Below the pieces are notes generated by a model that saw nothing but the letters and a program-made list of their open reading frames with translations, did no database searches and was not told the origin of the DNA. Shown piece after piece: positions 58,901-64,000 of a stretch of DNA of 64,000 nucleotides; the stretch's first letter is position 1, and every line of letters begins with the position of its first letter. Source of the stretch: Confluentibacter flavum (lineage in GTDB: Bacteria > Bacteroidota > Bacteroidia > Flavobacteriales > Flavobacteriaceae). The position numbers were made by a program, and so were the translations under genes. The stretch spans positions 29,756-93,755 of the forward strand of contig NZ_PJEO01000033.1 of the NCBI RefSeq assembly GCF_002843175.1, read 5' to 3'.

Positions 58901-60679
58901 TTGAAAAAAAATATATTATTTAGAATCATAGCCATTTTACTCCCTATTTTCTTTGTATTACTTATAGAACTTGTGCTAAGAATGGTTGGTTACGGACAAG
59001 ATTATCAGCTTTTTCATAAAGTTAATACAGATAAGAAGCCTGATTATCTTGAAATGAACATTAATATAGCTGGTAAATATTTTAAAAATAATGGCCTTAA
59101 TTCTGATAACCAATCAGATCTGTTTCTAAAAACAAAAACCGACAGTACCTTTAGGGTCTTTGTTCAAGGCGCTTCTACGGTGGTTGGTTTTCCTTTCTAT
59201 AGAGGTGGCTCCTTCCCTCGCATGTTAAAACATCGTTTGTCCTTAACATTTCCGGAAAAAAATATTGAGGTCATCAATACGGGCATTACAGCAGTGAACT
59301 CGTACACCCTTTGGGATTTGACAGATGAGATTATAGACCAAAAACCAGATCTGGTAATCATATATGCAGGACATAATGAATATTATGGCGCTTTGGGCGT
59401 TGGTTCATCAATTTCCTATGGAAACCATCCTGCTTTTATTAGAACTTACCTTAGTCTTAAAACCGTTCGCTTTTTTCAATTATTAGAAAATGGCTATTAT
59501 AAACTTTTTAGCTCTGGTGACAAAAAACCCAGCACACAAGAGACAACGTTGATGGAAGTTATGACAAGGGAACAACGTATTCCTTACGACTCTCAAGTTT
59601 ACCATGATGGATTGGCCCAGTATGAAAGCAACTTAGATAAAATTTTAAAGAAATATAAAAAACATGATATCCCGGTTATATTGTCTACCCTAGTCAGCAA
59701 CGAAAAGGACATCAAACCATTTATAAGCGACAGCATCCCCAATAAAACCCAATTTTTACAGGCTTTAGAAGAAGGAAAACCTGAGATAGGCAACGTGGCA
59801 CAGCATAATGCTATGGCAGCATATTCGCTGGGGCGTTATTATTTAGAGAAAAACCAAGATAGTGCTAAAAAATATTTGCATTTAGCTAAGGAATTAGACT
59901 TCCTAAGGTTTCGAGCGCCCGAAAAAATTAATGAGATTATCGGGAGTTTAGCTAAAAAATATGACAGTCCTATAATAGATATGAAAAATGTATTTTTAGC
60001 ACATTCTCCCCAAAACGTAATTGGTGACGAACTTATGACGGAACATGTACATCCTAATGTTAAGGGTCAGTTTTTAATGGCTGATGCGTTTTACCATAAG
60101 ATAAAGGCATTGAATTTTCTAAATAATTGGGATAATTATATAGGTTTTGATGAAGCCTTTAGGAATATTCCAATCACGAAAATTGACTCCCTTAAAGGGA
60201 AATTGGTTATAGAAGATTTAAAAAAATCTTGGCCCTACGATTTGAGGATGTCCGGAACGCGCCCAATGGCAACATATATTGCAAACCCAACATATGAAGA
60301 AACAAAAGCTCAAAACATTTATAAAAAGATTGAACCATGGGATCAAGTAATGGCAGAATCATACAGAAGATATGAAAATGATAAAGATTATAACAAAGCG
60401 CTTCGTGTAGCCGAGTCCTTAATTTTTGAATATCCTGAGCAAGGTGAAGTTTACCGTATGGCTGGCAACATGTGTTTAAATATGACTAATCTTGAAAAAG
60501 CGGCTTATTACTTTTCGAAATGTAATCAACTTGAAAAAAGTAGTCTGTCTGCTAGGCAATTAGCCTCGGTTTATTTAAAATTAAATAAAATTGATTTGGC
60601 CCGCAAAACCCTTAAAGAGGCAAAAAATAGAGGTTTTAATGATGAAGCACTCAACAAAATGGTTGAAGACGTAAACTAA
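58901..60679 (+). CDS. SGNH/GDSL-type hydrolase with C-terminal TPR-like repeats
   Basis: A 592-aa protein with a TTG start at 58901 (MKKNILFRIIAILLPIFF); no ATG precedes the hydrophobic segment. An N-terminal membrane anchor (about 7-27) is followed by an exported SGNH fold: Ser92 in VQGASTVVG, Gly in NTGITAVNS, Asn in IIYAGHNEYYG, and catalytic His in EHVHPNVKGQ. Residues about 480-590 are helical TPR-like repeats (YNKALRVAESLIFEYPEQGE, LEKAAYYFSKCNQLEKS). The substrate is probably an O-acylated glycan or polymer. It is convergent with the carbamoyltransferase operon (12 bp between stops), a neighbourhood suggesting joint envelope-glycan modification. Confidence 0.8.
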   Translation: MKKNILFRIIAILLPIFFVLLIELVLRMVGYGQDYQLFHKVNTDKKPDYLEMNINIAGKYFKNNGLNSDNQSDLFLKTKTDSTFRVFVQGASTVVGFPFYRGGSFPRMLKHRLSLTFPEKNIEVINTGITAVNSYTLWDLTDEIIDQKPDLVIIYAGHNEYYGALGVGSSISYGNHPAFIRTYLSLKTVRFFQLLENGYYKLFSSGDKKPSTQETTLMEVMTREQRIPYDSQVYHDGLAQYESNLDKILKKYKKHDIPVILSTLVSNEKDIKPFISDSIPNKTQFLQALEEGKPEIGNVAQHNAMAAYSLGRYYLEKNQDSAKKYLHLAKELDFLRFRAPEKINEIIGSLAKKYDSPIIDMKNVFLAHSPQNVIGDELMTEHVHPNVKGQFLMADAFYHKIKALNFLNNWDNYIGFDEAFRNIPITKIDSLKGKLVIEDLKKSWPYDLRMSGTRPMATYIANPTYEETKAQNIYKKIEPWDQVMAESYRRYENDKDYNKALRVAESLIFEYPEQGEVYRMAGNMCLNMTNLEKAAYYFSKCNQLEKSSLSARQLASVYLKLNKIDLARKTLKEAKNRGFNDEALNKMVEDVN

Positions 60680-60691
60680 GCTAATAAAAGA

Positions 60692-61051
60692 TTACCAAGG
60701 TCTCTCAATATCTTTCGTCGTGAACAAATGATTACGCTTATGAAAATAAGAATTGCTTTTATTCTTTTTAAGTATTTGGTTACTGCCCATTAAACGCTGA
60801 AAAAAAGACAAGGGTATTAAAACCATATAAAAAATTATGAACATGATAATTTGGTTCATAACCAGGCCCAAATAATGGGCGAAAGAAAACCAAGTTTCAG
60901 CAATAATAATCGTTATTTTTTTTGAGATAAAAGATAAGACCAGTAGACCTAAAGCCAAATAGATGGCCCAATTTGTATCAAACTTTAAGTACACAATTAG
61001 TGATGCTAAAGCTAGAATGATAATGGTTTCTAAACCTTTTTCCCTGCTCAT
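60692..61051 (-). CDS. SxtJ-like membrane protein
   Basis: A 119-aa protein starting at ATG 61051 (MSREKGLETIIILALASL). Three hydrophobic helices, about 10-24, 27-43 and 57-85, followed by a basic tail ending KRNHLFTTKDIERPW. The W..A....H..G..M..I.....Y....P....R pattern after the second helix is that of SxtJ-family proteins, named from the saxitoxin cluster and commonly found with carbamoyltransferases. The start overlaps the DUF5989 stop by one base (TAATG). Probably an accessory membrane protein of the carbamoyltransferase. Confidence 0.8.
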   Translation of the reverse strand: MSREKGLETIIILALASLIVYLKFDTNWAIYLALGLLVLSFISKKITIIIAETWFSFAHYLGLVMNQIIMFIIFYMVLIPLSFFQRLMGSNQILKKNKSNSYFHKRNHLFTTKDIERPW

Positions 61052-61200
61052 TAAAATAATGTGTATATAAATGGCGCCAATGCAGAACCACTGGTTAAAA
61101 ATATCAATATTCCGAAAATTACAAATATTACAATTAAAGGCACAAGCCACCACTTTTTCCTTTCCTTCAAAAAGAGAAAAAACTCTTTAATAAACTCCAT
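61051..61200 (-). CDS. DUF5989 small membrane protein (49 aa)
   Basis: A 49-aa protein from ATG 61200: MEFIKEFFLFLKERKKWWLV followed by one hydrophobic helix and a GSALAPFIYTLF end. This is the typical size and pattern of DUF5989, a family almost always adjacent to NodU-type carbamoyltransferases. It overlaps the neighbours on both sides by one base, so the three genes are translationally coupled. The function is unknown; by context it may anchor or regulate the carbamoyltransferase at the membrane. Confidence 0.85.
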   Translation of the reverse strand: MEFIKEFFLFLKERKKWWLVPLIVIFVIFGILIFLTSGSALAPFIYTLF

Positions 61201-62999
61201 TACTTTACAATTAAATAATTTTCTAAAACTAAAACATCCATACCAGATTTCATAAAACAAAGATAGGCATCCTCAGGAGAATTGACTATGGGTTCGTCTT
61301 TTACATTAAAACTAGTATTTATAAGTATGCCCACACCCGATAATTTTTTATAGGATTGAATCAAGTGCCACAATCTGGGGTTTAAATCTTTTTTAACCAC
61401 TTGAACCCTTGCTGAAAAGTCAATGTGGGTAACAGCTGGCAAATCAGATTTAACAAACTTGCGTTTTTCTTCTAAACTGTATTGTTGAAAATCTTCGGGT
61501 AAATTTTTCCTAAGGGATTTCTTTACCTTGCTTGTAAATAACATATAGTAAGATTGTTTTCCGAGCTCAAAATAATCATCATAATCCTCTTCACAAACCA
61601 CGGGAGCAAATGGCCTAAAGCCTTCCCTGAATTTTATTTTCATATTCAAATTATATTGCATTTCAGGATCTGTCGCATCTGCCAAAATGCTTCTGTTTCC
61701 TAATGCCCTAGGTCCAAACTCTGTTCTACCATTAAACCAACCCACAACTTTTTTTTCAGCTATGTATTTTGCAGTCGTTTTGGTTAAATCTTCTGCAATT
61801 TCAAAATACTGGTATTGGCATTTATGCTTTCGTAAAAGCCTTTCAATGTCTAAATTCGAATATTTTGGTCCCAAATAAACATCAAACGGTTTCTTTAAAC
61901 CATTAAAACGAAGTTCCTTTTTAATATAAGACACTGCCAAGGCAGCACCCAAAGCTCCTCCAGCATCTCCAGCCGCAGGTTGCACATAAATATCTTCAAA
62001 AACTTCTTGATTAAATAAGACTGAATTCGCAACACAATTTAAAGCGACACCGCCTGCCAAACATAAAAAACTTTCACCGGTTTCCTGTTTTACAAATTGG
62101 ATTAATTTGATAAGTATTTCTTCTAAAACTTTTTGGGCAGCAAGTGCTAAATCGGCATGTATTTGTTCTAATTTTTCTTCAGGTAATCGTTGCTTTATTT
62201 CAAAAAGCTTTTCCCATTTTTTTGGATTAACCATACGCAACCCAACAGGATATTCAAAAAAATCTTTATTTAATTTTATGGAACCATCGGGCTTAATATC
62301 AACAAGCATTTCCTTTATGATATTCATAAAATGCTTAACCCGCTCGGAATTAGCTAAACCATATGGAGCCAATCCCATCATTTTATATTCGCCAGAATTG
62401 ACTTCAAAACCTAAAAAATAAGTGAATGAAGAATAAAATAATCCCAATGAATCAGGAAAATGCAGTTCTCCCAGTACTTTAATACCTGTATCTCCACAAG
62501 CAATTCCATATGATGTGGTCGTCCATTCTCCAACACCATCAACCGTTAAAAAAGCACATTTACTAAATGGAGATGTGTAAAACGCACTAGCAGCATGGGA
62601 CAAATGGTGTTCTGGGAAATTTATAGGTATGCTATTAGTTTTAGACACACTTAACTCTTTGATCCTTTTTTTTATAAACTGTTTAATGAAAAGCTTTTCC
62701 TTTAGCCATAAAGGCATGGCCATTGCAAACGATTTGAAACCTTTTGGCGCAAATGCGTAATAGGTCTCCAGAAGTCTTTCAAACTTTAAAAAAGGTTTGT
62801 CATAAAACGCAATTAAATCAATATCCTCAATGGCAAACCCAGACTCATTAAGGCAATATTTTATAGCTTGCTCTGGGAAGGATGCGTCGTTTTTAATTCT
62901 TGAAAACCGTTCTTCTTGAGCTGCATACAAAACCTCTCCATTCTCAATAACGGCAGCAGCGGAATCATGGTAGTATGCAGAAATACCGAGAATTTTCAT
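61200..62999 (-). CDS. NodU/CmcH-family O-carbamoyltransferase
   Basis: A 599-aa cytoplasmic enzyme. The N-terminal Kae1-like domain begins MKILGISAYYHDSAAAVIEN and has the metal-binding FPEHHLSHAASAF and the ATP-site LTVDGVGEW and CLAGGVALNC. The C-terminal domain carries WFNGRTEFGPRALGNRS and FRPFAPVV. The family transfers carbamoyl from carbamoyl phosphate, via carbamoyl-AMP, to a hydroxyl of a sugar or natural product. It lies in one operon with DUF5989 and SxtJ-like genes. Together with the SGNH gene this suggests carbamoylation of an envelope glycan; the acceptor is unknown. An IS982 element lies 23 bp upstream of its start codon. Confidence 0.92.
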   Translation of the reverse strand: MKILGISAYYHDSAAAVIENGEVLYAAQEERFSRIKNDASFPEQAIKYCLNESGFAIEDIDLIAFYDKPFLKFERLLETYYAFAPKGFKSFAMAMPLWLKEKLFIKQFIKKRIKELSVSKTNSIPINFPEHHLSHAASAFYTSPFSKCAFLTVDGVGEWTTTSYGIACGDTGIKVLGELHFPDSLGLFYSSFTYFLGFEVNSGEYKMMGLAPYGLANSERVKHFMNIIKEMLVDIKPDGSIKLNKDFFEYPVGLRMVNPKKWEKLFEIKQRLPEEKLEQIHADLALAAQKVLEEILIKLIQFVKQETGESFLCLAGGVALNCVANSVLFNQEVFEDIYVQPAAGDAGGALGAALAVSYIKKELRFNGLKKPFDVYLGPKYSNLDIERLLRKHKCQYQYFEIAEDLTKTTAKYIAEKKVVGWFNGRTEFGPRALGNRSILADATDPEMQYNLNMKIKFREGFRPFAPVVCEEDYDDYFELGKQSYYMLFTSKVKKSLRKNLPEDFQQYSLEEKRKFVKSDLPAVTHIDFSARVQVVKKDLNPRLWHLIQSYKKLSGVGILINTSFNVKDEPIVNSPEDAYLCFMKSGMDVLVLENYLIVK

Positions 63000-63022
63000 T
63001 TAAGTAAATATAGTTTATAAAA

Positions 63023-63042
63023 ACTCGTTGTGCATTTTAAAT
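63023..63042 (+). repeat. Left terminal inverted repeat of the IS982 element
   Basis: ACTCGTTGTGCATTTTAAAT. It matches the inward-read right end at 13 of the first 14 positions. Confidence 0.85.
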
Positions 63043-63915
63043 AATGCTAATTTTAATATTGTTGATGTTTCTATCAAAAATAAACTTATTGATATATTGA
63101 ATTGTTGTAAGGGCCGCTATTTTAGATAGGATCCTAGTCTTAAATCCTCGAAAAGACTTGGCATAATTACGTCTTATCATAAATTGGTCACATAATTGTG
63201 AGAACAATGTCTCTATTCTTTTTCTCTTTTTTCTGAAAATGTAAGGTTGTTTTTTATAATCTTTTTGATTGCTTCTCATAGGTGTATTTAGCTTTATGTT
63301 ACAGGTTTCAAACAAATTGAGCTGTATTTCTGCTGATAGATACCCTCTATCTCCAATTAAAGTGCAATCGCCCATTTGTGCTTTAATGTCCTTAAGGTAA
63401 TTGACATCGTGTACCGATGCAGGGCTCAAATCGACACTTTGAAAAACACCTTTAATAGAACAGACGGCGTGCAGCTTATAACCATAATAATTGGAACCTT
63501 GGGAGGCACAATAGCCTTTGTCAGGAAAAGCATAGGCATCCTCTTTACAGACTCTCGAACGGGAACTTCGTGATAATTTACAAACCTCTAAAGGCATACT
63601 GTCCACTATAAAATAATCTTCAAATTCATTAAAATGAGAGGCTAATCTTAATCGGATATCATCCATGTAACCTACTAATTTCCGTCTTCTTCGATTGTAG
63701 ACGCTCCTGTCTATTTTTGAGGCAATAATGACAGGGAGCTTTCTAAATAAATCATTCTCACTATCTATTCCCATAAATTCAGCTGTTAAGCTTAAACAAA
63801 TCAGTTCCAAATCACTCAGCTTCGGTCGACGTCTTTGATAGTCCAAAAGTTGTTCTTTTGATATTTTTTGTAATACTTCCAATATTCTTTCGTAATTTGC
63901 ATTTAAGTTGTTCAT
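63037..63915 (-). CDS. IS982-family DDE transposase
   Basis: A 292-aa transposase. The N-terminal helical part includes RRPKLSDLELICLSLTAEFM. The catalytic core has Asp in FIVDSMPLEVCK, Asp in LIGDRGYLS, and Glu in KKRKRIETLFSQL, the DDE triad in the IS982 arrangement. The length is complete with no frameshift, so the element could be active. The stop codon is inside the left terminal region and points toward the carbamoyltransferase gene on the same strand. Confidence 0.93.
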   Translation of the reverse strand: MNNLNANYERILEVLQKISKEQLLDYQRRRPKLSDLELICLSLTAEFMGIDSENDLFRKLPVIIASKIDRSVYNRRRRKLVGYMDDIRLRLASHFNEFEDYFIVDSMPLEVCKLSRSSRSRVCKEDAYAFPDKGYCASQGSNYYGYKLHAVCSIKGVFQSVDLSPASVHDVNYLKDIKAQMGDCTLIGDRGYLSAEIQLNLFETCNIKLNTPMRSNQKDYKKQPYIFRKKRKRIETLFSQLCDQFMIRRNYAKSFRGFKTRILSKIAALTTIQYINKFIFDRNINNIKISII

Positions 63916-63980
63916 AATTAATGTTTTATCGCTAAAACAATTTACTGATTATCAGTAATATGGACAACTTTTTTCTTTTA

Positions 63981-64000
63981 AATCATAATGCACAACGGGT
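63981..64000 (-). repeat. Right terminal inverted repeat of the IS982 element
   Basis: Reads ACCCGTTGTGCATTATGATT inward (minus strand). It coincides with the window end, so it may extend further. Confidence 0.8.

Larger units (their letters stand above)
63023..64000 (-). mobile_element. IS982-family insertion sequence
   Basis: About 978 bp, bounded by imperfect terminal inverted repeats (left ACTCGTTGTGCATT, right ACCCGTTGTGCATT read inward) and holding one complete transposase gene. The right repeat ends at the last base of the window, so the outer boundary and any target duplication on that side cannot be checked. Size and gene content match IS982 elements. Confidence 0.88.

Noticed and set aside
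61201..61260. Longer N-terminus for the DUF5989 protein
   Set aside because: It would overlap the carbamoyltransferase gene by 61 bp; the 49-aa form from ATG 61200 has the family's normal size and gives a TAATG overlap.

Overview
The window looks like chromosome from a member of the Bacteroidota, most likely a (marine-type) Flavobacteriia. The DNA is AT-rich, ribosome-binding sites are weak and A-rich, and signal peptides typically end in ..AQ or ..SQ. The gene content also fits: GH97, GH95 and GH127/146 enzymes, CBM48-CE1 esterases, Rcp1-type single-domain receivers and YciE/F ferritin-like proteins. No rRNA, tRNA or CRISPR array was recognised.

Left part (1-16.3 kb). The window opens with a 48-codon remnant of the purine nucleoside phosphorylase gene deoD, followed by a three-gene operon of poorly characterised proteins. 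Next comes a convergent pair: a two-domain GT4 glycosyltransferase and a GH130 phosphorylase/hydrolase. A run of small stress-type genes follows: YciE/F-like DUF892, PA2169-like DUF2383, an AraC regulator, YihY/BrkB, a DUF5670-like membrane peptide, two single-domain response regulators flanking a CHASE3-like/PAS histidine kinase, a Cys-rich four-helix copper-binding protein, and a SYLF lipid-binding protein. I read this as a general or envelope stress region.

Centre (16.7-58.6 kb). Twenty-four genes on the + strand form a very large carbohydrate-degradation locus. The first block is GH95, GH127/146, GH51, GH43, GH3, GH127/146, esterase, GH97, GH97, GH43, GH2, GH43, GH31 and GH39. After a 257-bp gap come GH67, a CE6-like esterase, an alpha/beta-hydrolase, esterase, esterase, GH8, esterase, esterase, esterase and a double esterase. 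Together these enzymes could remove L-Gal/L-Fuc, D-Gal, D-Xyl, alpha- and beta-L-Araf, (4-O-methyl)glucuronate, acetyl and hydroxycinnamoyl groups from a heavily decorated glucuronoarabinoxylan, and then reduce the xylo-oligosaccharides to xylose. No SusC/SusD pair, sugar transporter, PUL regulator or obvious endo-xylanase lies in the window. The most striking feature is the seven-gene, eight-domain expansion of CBM48-linked CE1-like esterases. These fall into two groups by the apparent catalytic acid (Asp or Glu).

Right part (58.6-64 kb). After a strong terminator there is an SGNH hydrolase with C-terminal TPR-like repeats. Convergent to it lies a tightly overlapping operon of a NodU-type carbamoyltransferase, a 49-aa DUF5989 protein and an SxtJ-like membrane protein. 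An apparently intact IS982-family element sits 23 bp upstream of the carbamoyltransferase start codon; its right terminal repeat coincides with the window end.

All calls rest on reading the protein sequences and motifs by eye. No database search was possible.
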